Translations under genes and position numbers: made by a program
Part shown: one piece after another, positions 44,871 to 58,154 of the stretch
How positions within the stretch are numbered: position 1 is the stretch's first letter
How the letters are laid out: every line of letters begins with the position of its first letter
The notes under the pieces: model-generated
Databases searched by the model: none
Told to the model about the DNA's origin: nothing
The model's input: only the letters and a program-made list of their open reading frames with translations
Assembly (NCBI RefSeq): GCF_027887165.1
Contig: NC_077230.1
Span: forward strand, 37,833,351 to 37,897,350
Direction of reading: 5' to 3'
Origin: Monodelphis domestica
Taxonomy: Eukaryota; Chordata; Mammalia; Didelphimorphia; Didelphidae
Length of the DNA stretch: 64,000 nucleotides

Positions 44871-46905
44871 TGCTGCTAAGAGAGCAAAGAGAATCCTTGG
44901 TAGTAGGATGTCTGTGTCAAAGAACATGAGGATTATAATCATTTTATGTATTTTCCCAAATTGCTTTAACAATTCATTGATTCATAGTTCTATCAACAAT
45001 GCACTAGAGTGCCTGATGGTCCCACAAACCCTTCAACTTTAATTCTTCCTATATTTTCCCATCTTTGACAATGGACTGAGTGTGAAGTAAAACCTTAGAC
45101 TTGTTCTTATTTGAATTTCTCTTATTGATAATTTTAGAGCAAATTTTCAGATGGTTCTTTATATTTTATAATTCTTTTGAGAACTACTCATATTCTTTGC
45201 CCATTATTTTTTGGGGAATTTGGTTTTTGGATTGCATACATTTGTGTATTTGTATATATATGCATCTTTATTTGTTGCATTAGATATAAAGTTTATATAT
45301 AAGCTTGGTTTCATATATATGCACATATATTCATAAAAACACATGTTCATATGTGTAGATATAAATAGGAAAACAAACTTAGATACAAAGGGTTTTTTTA
45401 AATCTCTTTCAATTGCTTCCCATTTTTTTAATCATGGGTGAATCATTTATACAAGTTTTTCAACTTCATGTTTTCTGTTTTCTGAAATTGCCTCTAGTAC
45501 TTGTCTGGTTAAGAATATATCTTTTGCTCAAGGCTATGAAAGGTGTATTCTTTTCTTTTATTTTTTTGTGATATTAAGGTCATATACTAGACTTGATTGT
45601 GATATATGACTTAAGATGTTACTCTTAAGCCTAATTTCTACCAAATTACTTTCTGTTTTTTCCCAACAATTTTTATCAAATAAAGATTTTTCCCTAAGAA
45701 ATTTGTTACCCGTTTTTTCAAACTGCATCATTTATAGTTTCATCACTTCTGATTCTCTTTTTTCTGTCTGCTTTATATTCTTAAACTTTTGGCTCAGTTC
45801 CCTATATAATAAAGAATGAGGGCTTTATCAGAGACAGTTACTCTAAAATGATTTCCCAAATTTATTGTTTACCTTTTATACCAATATTTACACTTAATAT
45901 AATCAAAAATATCCATTTCATTTTTCTTAACATTTTTTATATCTTGTTTGGTCATAAATTCTTCCCTTATCCACAAGTCTGACAGGTAAACATTTTTGTC
46001 TTCCCCTAATTTGCTTTATTTCTAGATGTATTCATTTTTACTTTATCCTACTTTGTGGTATGAGATATATTATATTGGTCTATGCCTAATTTCTGCCATA
46101 CTGTTTTCCAGTGAGCCCAGCTATTTTTGTCAAAGGACATGTTCTTGCCCCCAAAGCTTGGACCTTTAGGGACATGAAGTTGCTGTGGATATTTAACTAC
46201 TATGTTTTGATTACCTACTCTATTCCATTAGTCCACTATTATATTTCTTAACATACCAGATTGCTTTGATGATTACCGCTTTATAGTATAATTTCAGCTC
46301 TAGTGTAGCTATACCTTCTTACTTCATTTTTTTCATTGATTACCTTGATATTCTTGTTCTTTTGTTCTTCCTTTTGCTGTTTATTCCTAGTTCTATGAAA
46401 AAAGTGTATGTCACTGAATAAGTAAAGTTTAACAGTTAAAACTGTAATTTTTATAATATTGGCTTGATCTATACATGAAACATTTATTTTGTGTTTTTCT
46501 AATTATTCAGATCTATTTTTGTGAAGTGTGTTTGATAATTATATTCATTTAGTTGCTAGGTTTATTTTGGTAAATGATACCCCACAGTGTTTTATATTGT
46601 GTAGTTATTTTGAATAGAGTTTCCTTTTCTATCTCTTGCCATTGGCCTTTGGAGGTGGTAAATAGAAATGCTGATGATTTATGTGGGCTTATTTTGCATC
46701 CCTCTACTTTGCTAAAGTTGCTCATTGTTTCTATTGTTTTTTTGGATTGTTCTCTAGATATATCATGGTATCTTCTGCAAAGATTGATAACTTTGTTTCC
46801 TCATTACCTATTCAAGTTCCTTCAATTTATTTAACTCTTATTGCTATCTTGAACATTTCTAGTACAATATTAAAGAGTAGTGGTGCCCAGGGCCAGGATC
46901 TCTTT
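44870..46905 (-). mobile_element. L1 ORF2 region, reverse
   Basis: A long T-rich run that reads in reverse as decayed L1 ORF2. Text such as 'cccctctactttgctaaagttg', 'gatatatcatggtatcttc' and 'ttaaagagtagtggtgccc' (all on this strand) is typical of the RT region seen backwards. Many stops. Confidence 0.6.
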
Positions 46906-46982
46906 CTAGGCTGTGAAGGGAAGGGAAGCAGGGTCCCAAATGGAGAGTTATGTTCATAATGGACCAGGGTCAGTTGGAGCTG

Positions 46983-47940
46983 TGTGACAAGGGAATCACT
47001 TTAAAAGACTGATATATATTAATTTAAGGTCGCCAAGGAATCAGCTATGTAATTCCTAAATGAAAAACTCAAGTCAGCCGTCAGCCTTTTTTGGAGTTTA
47101 ATTACAATAGGAGTAAGAAAGGAATTAGAGATAGAGAGAGAGAAAAAGGGAGAGAAGGGAATAGGGCTTAAATACCCCTTCTGTTTAGGCTGGGCCAAAA
47201 GGCCCAAGCCCTTAGATAGCTGGGGCAAAGAAAGGAGATCAGTCCCTATTACTCACGTGTCCAAAATGGAGAAACAGTCTCAGAGGCCCCCACCTTCAGC
47301 TTCCTTCAGAGCAAACCTTCTCCGAGCCCACAGGAACCACACCGACCAAGACTTCAACAACCTCCCCGAGTCTTCAGAACCCCTATCTTTAAGGAAACCC
47401 TCCAAGTTGCCTCCCCTCAGTCCTCACATCTACCAATCCCTGTTCATCAATTTCCCTGTCAATGGAGGCTCTAGTATAACCCAGGACCGCCCAGAGGTTT
47501 CTGGCTTTTGCACATGTCTGTTGAAGGTCATATTTTCAAATGATTAAATCTTTACTCCTTTGCTACAGCCCTTTCTAAATCCTGTTAACTTGAGTAGGGT
47601 AGAGATTGGAATAATTAAATTTTGATCTAGGCTGCAGCCCTTACTCAATCCTATTAGGACTGAATAGGGTGGAGATTTATTCCAAGTATCTCCATTGTAT
47701 CAATTCTAAAATCAATCAAGACTCAAAGAAATTCCTGTTCTATGCTTAGGTCAAAGTCCTTTCCATTGTTCAGCAAAGGGTTTCTGTCCTAAAGTAATCT
47801 TAAGAAGGGAAGAGAAGGAACCTCCCATGCCAATGGAGTTCCCATTCCAATAGACTATCAGTAAGAAATTTTCCAAGTATGAAATATCCCAATGGTGAAA
47901 TTTCCAACATTTATAAGTCTAAGGAAATTTGAGGTTTACA
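46983..47940 (-). mobile_element. Solo ERV LTR, reverse, 4-bp target duplication
   Basis: Inverted relative of the LTR at 32,626. On this strand it runs TGTGACAAGG...GAGGTTTACA, flanked by GCTG at 46979-46982 and 47941-47944. Its 958 bp against 1,011 bp reflects small indels. The forward ORF at 47257-47547 lies within it and is not a gene. Confidence 0.9.
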
Positions 47941-47944
47941 GCTG

Positions 47945-50738
47945 ATGTCACAGAATCATTGAAGAAGCTGGCTTTCCCCATAAGTGTGGGAGACAGAGAA
48001 GCATAGAAGAAGATATTAGTGCAAAAAACAATCCAACAGAAATTTATGACTGTCAATATTTGAGAATTCTCTTTGTTATGCAGATAAAATGCTAAAGACT
48101 CTGATTTCAGTTTTTAGAAATGAGTTATTATAAAAGATGGACCCCCTAGAACAGACTAATCTGGATTTAGTTTCTTTTTACACATTGATTTCAGTGTTTT
48201 GGGTCTGAGAGGCCATTCAAGGAGAGCAGTAAAGCAGAAAACAAATATATATGAACAGAGTCAAAGAAATTACATAGAAGAAAAGTTCTGCCACACTGAA
48301 GAAAGGAGTTGCTTCAAGATTTCTAAGAAATACTCTCTGGGAAGCCAAACCAGAAAAAGAATCAAACTCCTCAAATACAGGAAAAGTGAATTTTTAGCTT
48401 TGTTTAGTAAATATTAAGTATTCCATATTAACTTTTAGTGTTATCCCTTCAGAAATAGGTAGAAAATATAAAAAAGATTATGTTCAATTTCAACTGGAGA
48501 AACTATGTTTGAAATATGTGTTGGTGTGAAATTTTTCACTTGAAATTTTTTAGATGTGAGAAACATTGCTTTACCTAAAAAGAAAATTCTTGATTGTGAA
48601 GTAGAAAAATTCTTAACATCTAGACAGGAGTTTGGTACAGGCATCTTTTAACAGAAGTCCAGCAGCTGTTATAAAAAAGAATTTTCCTCAGTGGGTTTGG
48701 GCTCTAGAAGGAGCAAGGAGTCTGAGAAACCGGGTGATAAATAAAGAGACACAGACAGGCTAATTTTAGTATGGGATGGCGTGAATCCATGATGACATTC
48801 TCCTTTGAAAGATAATTAAAGGAGACCTATTCTTATTCTATTCTATCTTTTTTTTCCCCCCATCTGACAAGCCCTTCCATTTTCTCAGGAGTCCTTGGGC
48901 AGAAACTACTCTCTACTACCTTCCATCAATCTCATAGGATGCCCTCCCTGGTCATATGAGAGGTATGAAACTAATTAGACCTACCAGAAGAAATGCTTGT
49001 CCCTCCCTTGAAACCTCTGATTCTTCTGCCATGAATCTAGCACACATTTACTGAGGAGCAGTGATGGATGGAATGACCATATAAGCCAAGAGATTTTGGT
49101 GGACCACTGATCAAGGTGTTCCAAAGATGATCATTCATTCACTCATTTCTGCCTTAGCCTGAAAAAGAGCATCCTGTTTGTTGCACTCTGGATTCCTTTT
49201 TTATCTTTGGTCCTAGGCTTTTCAGCCTTTGTCTACCAATTCTTATGTTGTGTATACTTTAGAGAATAATTACCATGATGTATATCCCCAATTAATTCAC
49301 TATGCAATTTTGAAAATAAAAACTCTGTCTGCTCTTTGATGCCTACCTTCCATTAGGAGAGAAAGTTGATTTACCTCAATCCACATAGAATTGGGTCAGA
49401 AAAAAGAATATCAACGTTTGTTGCCCAAATAACAAAAACCAATCAGTAGAATTATAATCATAGAAAAAGAAAAAAAGAGCTGCAATCTCATAAAACTTTC
49501 ATGACTCATTGACATTATATATTGTTTTTTCAGAAAAATGGTTCAAATTGTAAAAAATTTTCAGGAACTACAACTAAATTGTTAAATATACATAGAGGAC
49601 AGTAACCTTATAGAATAATTCTTTGACAAATAATTAAGAGGTCTGCAATTTGTTTTAAGTATATGCAGTTTTAAACATTTTAGTGAATACCTCTGAGAGT
49701 CAGTAAAGTCATCTCTAAAATGAAAGCAACTACACTAGTTGATTGTTTCTAGCTCTCATCTTATCAAGAATGTCTCCATGCCTCTGTCAGTGTCTATTTC
49801 TGCCTCTGTCTTTCTCTGTTTCTTAGAATAATTCAATAATGAAAACAACAAGGGAACAGGACATATTGAAAACAATGATTGTTCTATGTACTGTATGCCT
49901 GGGTCCAAATGTTGTATCTGAAGCTTGTTTACTATCTGTTACAATGAACTATCTCCTTGGTTTTTAGTTTCTTCATATGTGAATTGAAAGCATTGTTTTT
50001 GTAGTTGGGATTCAGCAATTTCTAACATAACTTCCTTTATGACACCATAACACAATCAAAATAATAATTAAAGGACTATAAGCAAAGTACACAATAAAGG
50101 GAGGCCCCTCAAACAACAAATTATATGATTTAAGTATAGGGTGATGGATAATGATGATAATAAAATAGCATAGCAAAATTTCTGCATTGATGATGCTTGG
50201 ATGATTCTCACTGAAAAAATTATGTCCTAAAATTGACAGAGAGTTAAGATTAAGTAAGTGGACAGCACATTAAAAATAGAAAATCAATACACATGTTAGC
50301 TAAACCTAACATGTACAAAAACTTTTAATTAGAAAAGACACAGAGAAACAAAATGTTCCACAAAGTGGTAAACAAAATGAAAAACTGATTCTTCAAAAGT
50401 GCCAGAAAAAATGTTAGATCTTGAGCCCTAACAAACCAAGTGATGTGGAATAAAATGTGAAATTGAATAAGAAACAAGAACAGGAATGTCAGAAGCCATA
50501 AAAATCATCCCTATATCTCCTTGATATTGCTTGGTTGTATCCCAGATTACCTTTGTTTCCTGCCAAAACAAATGAAAACCCAAGAGACACATTACCTACC
50601 AGTAACCACATAAATGATCCAAATGTATGTAATACTCTTTACAAATCTGAAACAAACTAACTCAGAAAAGAGAACTGATCTCTGGAGAAAGTAACAAAAA
50701 ATTATTATTTCAAAAAGAGATCATTTTTTTCCATATGA
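47945..50738. other. Intergenic, nothing recognised
   Basis: A-rich unique-looking DNA. No exon-like frame, SINE or L1 could be supported. A modest open frame at 48,199-48,417 has no domain. Confidence 0.4.
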
Positions 50739-50840
50739 ATTTTTTTCAGAAAATATAGTTTTTCCAGGTAACTTTAGGAATTATGAAGCAAGTAAGTTAT
50801 AGACTAATTAATGCTATTCATACATACTGATTTTTAAAAA
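50739..50840 (+). repeat. ~100-bp direct repeat, left unit
   Basis: From AATTTTTTTCAG to TACTGATTTTTAAAAA; repeated after the L1 fragment at about 51,386-51,487 with two substitutions noticed ('aattatg'/'aatgatg', 'aatgcta'/'aatacta') and a one-base T-run difference. Confidence 0.9.
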
Positions 50841-51385
50841 ATATTTTATTTGATCATTTCCAAGCACTATTCATTAAGGACAAAGATCATTTTCTTTTCC
50901 TCCCCCCACCCCCCATAGCCGACACGTGATTCCACTGGGTGTCACATGTGTTCTTGATTCGAACCCATTTCCATGTTGTCAATATTTGCATTAGAGTTTC
51001 GTTTAGAGTCTGTCTGTCCTCTGTCATGTCCCCTCAACTGCTGTAGTCAGGAATTTGCTTTTCCTTGGTGTTTCCACTCCCATAGTTTATCCTTTGCTTA
51101 TGAATAGTGTTTTTTCTCCTAGATCCCTGCAGATTGTTTCGGGCCATTACACCACCAGCAATGGAGAAGTCCATTACATTCGATTACACCACAGTGTATT
51201 AGTCTCTGTGTACAATGTTCTCCTGGTTCTGCTCCTCTCGCTCTGCATCACTTCCTGGAGGTTGTTCCAGTCTCCATGGAATTCCTCCACTTTATTATTC
51301 CTTTTTGCACAATAGTATTCCATCACCAACATATACCACAATTTGTTCAGCCATTCCCCAATTGAAGGGCATCCCCTCATTTTCC
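50841..51385 (-). mobile_element. L1 3' end, reverse, between long direct repeats
   Basis: Short reverse L1 3' fragment ('cctccccccaccccccat', 'tcacatgtgttcttgattc', and the reverse frame GEWLNKLWYMLVMEYYCAK). It is the best-preserved L1 3' end in the window. It is bounded on both sides by the ~100-bp repeat. Confidence 0.85.
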
Positions 51386-51487
51386 AATTTTTTTTCAGAA
51401 AATATAGTTTTTCCAGGTAACTTTAGGAATGATGAAGCAAGTAAGTTATAGACTAATTAATACTATTCATACATACTGATTTTTAAA
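51386..51487 (+). repeat. ~100-bp direct repeat, right unit
   Basis: The second copy of the 50739-50840 sequence, starting where the L1 text breaks off. Confidence 0.9.
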
Positions 51488-52029
51488 AATTTCAATTAAA
51501 TTCTTGGGGGGAAAGCTATAGCAATTTAACCCCCAAAAGCATTGAAAATGATTTGATTTGGATATGTACCTGAGATATAAAAAATTGACATTTGGAAAAC
51601 AATTTATATGATTAAAATATTTTAAATGAGATACCCAAATCACATTTATCTCAACCAATATTTTAAGTCTTTGGCAAAGTAAAAAAAAACTCTATGGAGC
51701 AAAAGTTTACTATTTTTGGAAAAAAAAAGGTTAAACAGTATCTTAATAGGAGTTGGCAGGTTTGACATAAGGAAATACTAGAAAATTAGTTGTTCAGTAT
51801 GAGGAATTCAAAGGTGAAGTTGATCTAGTATATTTTATCTTACATAATTCCATATTAGTTATTAACGCCTTAAGGAGAGATAAAAAGATTTAAGGATATT
51901 AAATAAATTGTAGAGGAGAAAATATTAGATCCATTTGTTGATGATACTTACTTTAAAAAGTACAGGCAAATCAACCAAGCAACTGAGGCAGTATTTCCAG
52001 TAAGATTTCAAGCTACGAAATAGATTTAA

Positions 52030-52960
52030 TAGTTCTATTTGTCAATCAGTCAGCCAGCCAATAAACCGTTATTAAGTGACTACTAACTTGACAGGAACAG
52101 TGATAAACACTGGGGCCAGGAAGGAAGGTCAAAGACAGTTCCTAGAGGTGAAGTGCTCAAAGATTATTGGGGGACACAATATTTAAAAATTTCACATAAA
52201 CAAGCTGCTGAGAGCATGAGTTTGAAGTCAATCAACAGATAGAAGGGATCCTGCAGAAGGTGCATTTCAAAGTGGGTTTGTGAAGCTGCATGCTGAAGTT
52301 GGGGAGATCTGCAGGCAGAGATGAGGGGGAAATCATTCTAGGCATGGGGAGACAGCCAAGAAAAATGCTTAGTCAGTTGATGAATCATCTTCTTTTAAGG
52401 ACAAGAAATGGACCAGAATCACTAGAAGACAAAAACATTTGAGTGACAAGAGCTTTTGGGTAGGACTGGAGAGTTAGGATCTAAGAAGAGTAAGTCTGTA
52501 AAGGTACACATGGGTGGGATGCTACAAGTCTTTTCTACATCCAATAATATTTCATAGATAACCTTGGAGGAATTAGGGGATCTCTGGGGCTTATGAAGAA
52601 AGGCAGACATGAGGAGAAGGGTACTCTGCAGGATTACTAGGATGCACTGGAGGGGAAGAGAGGCTTGTGGCAGGTAGAACAACCAGCAGCTTATTGCAGC
52701 AGTAGAAGACTTCCTCTAGGGTTTGGGCAGTGTGTCAGAAAAGGAAAAGGCATGAAGGAGATATGTTACAAAGGACAAATCAACTGGCATGCTTGGCAAC
52801 TGATTGGATATGAGGAGTGCAGGCTGGGTTAGGTTGTGATTCTGGGGCACTGGGAGCATGGCAGTGCCCTCAACAATGAGAGAATTTAGAAAGAGGGAAT
52901 AATTTAGATTATTTTTTGAGAGGGAGGACTGAAAGGAGAGGAAGACATGTTCTGTTTTTA
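52030..52960 (+). repeat. Ancient interspersed repeat, family not named
   Basis: Begins 'gtcaatcagtcagccagcc' and runs through 'cattctaggcatgggg', 'aggcttgtggcaggtag', 'agcagcttattgcagcag' and 'caactgattggatatgagg'. I recognise this order as an old mammalian repeat but not its name. A similar-style block lies at 53,930-54,250. Confidence 0.45.
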
Positions 52961-53776
52961 TAAATATTGAGTTTCTGATATATATGGGACCAACCAAAAA
53001 TTCCCAAATGGAAACAAGAAAAAAAGTTAAAAACTATCCCACTTTCACTGGAGCCACTTTGAAAACCAATGGCCAACGAGGTCCTTTTGTTGTCCTCTCC
53101 CAGGACAATACTCTTTAACAACTCTGCCCACTTCTGCTCCCAAAGAGATAAAAGAAAAACGTGCTTTAGGACATCGACAACATGAAGCAATAGTTGTAAA
53201 GAGTGAGGAACTATAGAAACATGCATGGACTATACGCTTTAGCACCCTTGAGCTATTTAGCTTTAGAATCTTTTTGTTTTTTAATTCTTACTATAAGCTT
53301 TTAATAGACACAAGGATCATTTGTTTTAGTTTTGTTTTTAGACCTGTGGCCTGAAGGAGCCATGTGCACTAGGAAAGAAAATAGGAAAAGTTACTTGGTT
53401 TAGAGGATCATATGTATCATCTAAGTTTCCCTAGTGCATATGGAAATGTAAATGATCCAAGATAATTTCTTGGGATCTGAGAATGTCCATGAGAATAATA
53501 GTCTACGGGAAGATCTCCCTTGACTGCTGCTGCTGAAAGTAAGGACAAACCTGAGAACACAATGACAGTTTTATTCTAAAGGCTAAAGCCAGAGATAGGG
53601 ACTTGTGTATTTCTAAAGGGACCGACTTCTGTAGGCATGATGTGGCCTAGGAAGAAGAATCAAATTTCAGTTCAACAGGACTAAAACAATAGGAGATTCA
53701 TGAATGCCTGATTCCCTTTTACATGTGAATAAATTCTGTCACAAAGGTAAGTTTAATAAGAAGTTAAGGTGGCAGC

Positions 53777-53778
<2 letters not shown>

Positions 53779-53816
<38 letters not shown>
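53779..53816 (+). repeat. (TG)n microsatellite
   Basis: About 19 TG units. Confidence 0.95.
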
Positions 53817-53820
<4 letters not shown>

Positions 53821-54714
53821 GAATCATTTTCAATTGCAAACAATATTTAATACTAAATCTAGGAGGAGATAGGAAATCTTTACAGACTACTGTGTAGAAA
53901 GACAGACATAAAGTGACATAGTTATACCTCTCTTTGAAAGCTCAATGCTGGAAGTACTGGATTAGGGAAGGTTATGGCAGATTTTGCAGCAATAATGCAG
54001 GCTTCAGGGGAGAAAGACCTGCTAAGAAGTTTTGTGTGACAGAAGGGCAGGCCATGTTAGAGAGAAATGTTGGAAACGTCTCCACAGATAAGCTTTGGCA
54101 ACTGGCTGGATGGAGGAGGAATGATGGACTGAGCCTGTGAAGAAGACAATATTTGGTGAGGCAGGGTGATGAAATAGTGAGAGAGAGAAGAGGAAGAGGG
54201 GAGATTTTCTGATTAGAAAATAAGAATTTCAGCTTTGGAAATACTGAATATCAGATGTTTATAGGACAATGGTATAATTTAGAGAGGCATTACCTACCAA
54301 AAATTCCAGACTGGGATCTGGAAAGCTTACCACAATCTCAACACCCAAAGATTAAAGTCCAAATATTTGGAGAACCAAAAAAAAAAAAAAACAACCCACC
54401 CCAATATACTTCTTTTTCACTGTCCTCTGATCAGGACTGATCTTCCTTCACCACTCTGCCTACTGCTGCTGTCATAGAGCTAGAGAAAACATGCTTTTTG
54501 ATGTCAGCAATAATTCACATTAGCTGTTGGGAGTGGAGCTATGTGGAAACGTGAGAGTGGTTTGGGTTCCTGAGTTGATTACATTAAAAAATTCCTTTAA
54601 AAAATCTTTTTCTCAACACTTTTCACATATACATAAAAGGTTTTTATTCTTTTTAATTTTACATAGTTACAAGAGCCTTAGTTTAAAAGCCCTGGTTCAC
54701 TTAAAAAATAAAAC

Positions 54715-54902
54715 AAACAAAAAACCCTTACCTTCTCATTTAGAATCAATGCTGTGTATAGTTTCCACAGCAGAAGAGTGGTAAGGGCTAGTCAATGGGG
54801 TTTAAGCTTCTTGCCCAGGGTGACCAAGCTAGGAAGTGTCTGCGGCCACATTTGAACCCAGGACTTGGCTCTCAATTCACCGAGTCACCCAACTGCCTCC
54901 AA
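54715..54902 (-). mobile_element. tRNA-derived SINE, reverse
   Basis: Reverse SINE: 'acccttaccttctcattt', 'agtggtaagggctagtc', B-box side 'acatttgaacccaggac', head 'gagtcacccaactgcc'. Confidence 0.85.
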
Positions 54903-55195
54903 ACTGGTTCATTCTTGAAAGAAAATTGAAAAAAGTTACTTTTCTTTTGATGAGTTACATGAATGATTCCAGTCATCCAAGTATCCCTGAAACTCATAAA
55001 TTCTTTTAGATGGTTTCTGAGGAACTGAAGCTAACATGAGAAAAATGTTCCCTAGAAACTTACCCAGTCACCTGTGGGGAAACAATAACAGCAGATTCTA
55101 AAGAATGCCAGAAAAAGGAGTCCATGAATTTGTAAGAACACATATTTCTATATATATGATATGTCTGAGGAAGCAGAGACAGTTCTGTTCTTGCT

Positions 55196-55290
55196 ACCTC
55201 TGGACTAAGCCATATTATCCTCCTTGAGGGCTGGTTGTTTCTCTCAAGCTCAGTGCCCACCATAAATACTTGTTGGCTAACTGGATTGAT
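55196..55290 (+). repeat. Left edge of second duplicated unit
   Basis: 'cctctggactaagccatat' and 'aaatacttgttggctaactgg' match 2,125-2,205. To the left the two regions no longer align, so a duplication breakpoint lies near here. Confidence 0.6.
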
Positions 55291-55534
55291 AAATGGAATT
55301 GTTTACACACTCGTTGCTAGGGGAGCTTGTTTTGAAACTTAGGAAGTAAAATTATGTAAGTCTCAAGAAAGAAAAAGAAGTCTAAATATTAAATGTATAA
55401 AGGTGGTAAAATGGAAAGATTGGTAGGCCTAAGCTGAGGTATCTGTTAACTTTTACTGCTGCTTTTTGACTGCTGGCTGACCATTCTGAGTTTCAAGGCA
55501 ACTGAAGAGTTGATTCAAAAGAAATGACTGGTGG

Positions 55535-55675
55535 TTCCCTTAAGAGGGCCAAACACTCAACAGCCAATAAGAGATCATAGAACATAGAACAACTGTCAGG
55601 TTACCAAGGAATCAGGAGGATTATAAATAAAGGGAGGAGACTGGGGAGGTCATTCCTGCAAAGGAAACCAAGGAG
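55535..55675 (+). promoter_or_regulatory. Candidate promoter and 5' untranslated exon, copy 2
   Basis: Counterpart of 2455-2604: CCAAT at 55564-55568, and an X-box-like site at 55600-55613 whose left half GTTACC is perfect while the right half GGAATC is degenerate. It ends at a shared candidate donor GAG|GTAGGA after 55675. No TATA box. Confidence 0.4.
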
Positions 55676-56194
55676 GTAGGATGTGTTAAGGGTTGGAAGG
55701 GTGGCAGTTTGATAAATTGTGGAATTATTTGTTTTAGAGTAGTTGCTGGGGATTTCTTTTTGTTGTGGAATGGTTTGATATGGAATTGGTGATTTTTGAT
55801 TTATAAATTTTTAAAAAATATTGATAAACAGAATTCTAAAGGGGATCTCAGAGATTTTGTCCATTTTCAAAGGAATTGAAGATTATTGAGGAATCTATAA
55901 ATATTATAATATACTATGGCAGGTTCCAGGGGGAAAATATATCCTAACCAATATCTTCTAAAGTGTTTTCTTTTTTATTTTAATTCTTTTTCTTTTTAAC
56001 TTTTAAACATTATTTCATGTTTTCTGTTTCATATGATTTTCACAATTTTGGTCAGTCCTCTAGTGAAAAAATATAAGAATATTGGGGAAAGAAGGAGTGG
56101 GATAAATCGTGGAAATTCATCTTTATATAAATATTTAGAAACAGAAACCAATCTATATGTATGTATTACATTTAAATAAATATATATAAGTCTG

Positions 56195-57720
56195 AATATA
56201 AAGATTATATCCAATTAATATCAATTATTAATTAATGATCATCAATTAGTAATTGTCACTAATTAATAATTGATTAATTAATGATCATCAATGTTTAATA
56301 ATAAAAATTTAATAATTGGTTAATATAAATTATTTATTATAAATCACTAAATTATTGAATTATTTTATTTTTATTTATATACATTTAATTAATTTATTTA
56401 TTTTTAATAAATTTTATTTTTATATTTTTATATATTATTTATTAAATTGTTAATTTTAATATAACTTATAAATTCATTAATTTAATTTTTAAAGTTAATT
56501 TAATTTAATTATTTATTAAAATAATAAATACAATATAATATTATTTATTAATTAGTGACAATAATTAATTGATGATAATTAATTAATAACTGGCAATGAT
56601 TATTATTTTAACAATCATTAATATTAAACAATTATTTATTAATCAACATTGATTAATAATTAAACTTAATCAATTAATATTTAATGATCATTAATGAATC
56701 TATTCATGATCATTGATTACTAATTATATTAAGTGAATTTAATGGATGGTCATTAATTAATAATTGATCATGATTATTATTCATAGTATTTATTAAGTGA
56801 TTTTAAGTAATTATTGATTAATGATGATTGATATTAATTATTTTATAGTCATTATTATTAATTACATCAAACAAATATTGATTTATTTCATGAATTAATG
56901 TTAACCAATTATTATTTGATAATTTTTAATAATTAATATTATCAGATTATTGATGATCATCAATTTATCCTTAATAAATAATTGTTTAATATTAAATAAT
57001 AATGATTGTGGAAAATAATAATTAATAATGATCATCAATTAGTATATGTCCCTAATTAATAATTGATTAATATTAATTATTGATTATTAAATTATTGTAT
57101 TTTAGAGTATATCTAATTAATTTATTAATTTTTAAATACATTTTCTTTTTATATATGTATATATAAATATATTTTATTCATTTTTAAATTTAATTTTATT
57201 TATTTATTAATTTATTTAATTTAACTTTTAAATCAATTTAAATAAAGTATTTATTAACTTATTAAAATAGTAAAGTATTAATCATTAAATATTGATTGAT
57301 ATTATTACTAATTAATGACCATTGCTAATTTATTATTATTAATTAATAATCCTTTAGTATTTATTATTAATTAATTAACAATAATTAATAATTGATTCTT
57401 AATAATTAATTATTTTAAGTAATCCACATCAATTATTAATTAATGGTTGAGAATTAATAGTCAATTAATAACAATTATTAATTAATAACAATTAGTAATG
57501 ATAATCAATCAATAATTGATTATGTAATTATTAAATTAATATAATATAATGTGTTATGTTGTATAAATATAATAATATGATAGGATAGGATAGGATATAA
57601 CCATTACATTATAAATTCTGATTAATTGAAGATAATAATTTATTAATGATCATTAATTATTAGAATCCATTAATTAATATTAATATTTAATTAACATTAA
57701 AGGATGGTTTTAGAATATAA
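56195..57720. repeat. Extreme A+T block, about 1.5 kb, with internal duplication
   Basis: Nearly all A and T, built from variants of TTAATTAAT, AATAATTGATTAAT and AATGATCATCAATTAG. The phrase AATGATCATCAATTAG occurs at 56234 and again at 57027, each followed by a similar 'ctaattaataattgattaat'. Further landmarks recur with offsets of roughly 730-790 bp, implying an old tandem duplication. It lies between the promoter-like block and first coding exon of copy 2 only. Confidence 0.85.
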
Positions 57721-58154
57721 AGAAAAGAATGTTAGTCAATGTGCCTTGTACCACTTACCATAAACATTAATTAGGCTATAGCAAAATTGTATATAACTTT
57801 AGAATTCCTCCCCTTCCATTAGGTATAATGCTGATTTTTCCCCCTCAAATTTAATCAACATACAGGAGTAAATTTGAACATATGAGATACATTGTGAAAG
57901 GAAATATTATTCTTGTGTATCTTGGGGTCGAACACTAAGATAAAAAGAATTTTTAAGGGGCTTATCAATTAATGTCAAAAGACTGATCAAGAAAACTAAT
58001 TTTTCTAAATAAAATTAATACACCACTGTACTTTGAAATTATTTATATTTTGTTGCCCATGCACTTAAAATTTTTTTAATTTTTTTCAAGTAAAGATCGA
58101 ATATTTTCTTGTTCAAGAAGCTTGTTGATAGCTTTTAATCTTCTCTGTGAAAAA

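Noticed and set aside
47257..47547. 96-codon forward frame, with a similar reverse frame at 33122-33352
   Set aside because: Both lie at the same place in the two solo LTRs, antisense to LTR transcription, and differ in length; LTR sequence, not genes.
53045..53245. Reverse open frames of 66-105 codons in 52,422-53,245
   Set aside because: They are antisense to an ancient interspersed repeat and have no domain or splice structure.
56195..57720. Possible origin or centromeric satellite
   Set aside because: Composition alone cannot show either, and there are only two diverged internal units, so I report it only as an A+T block.
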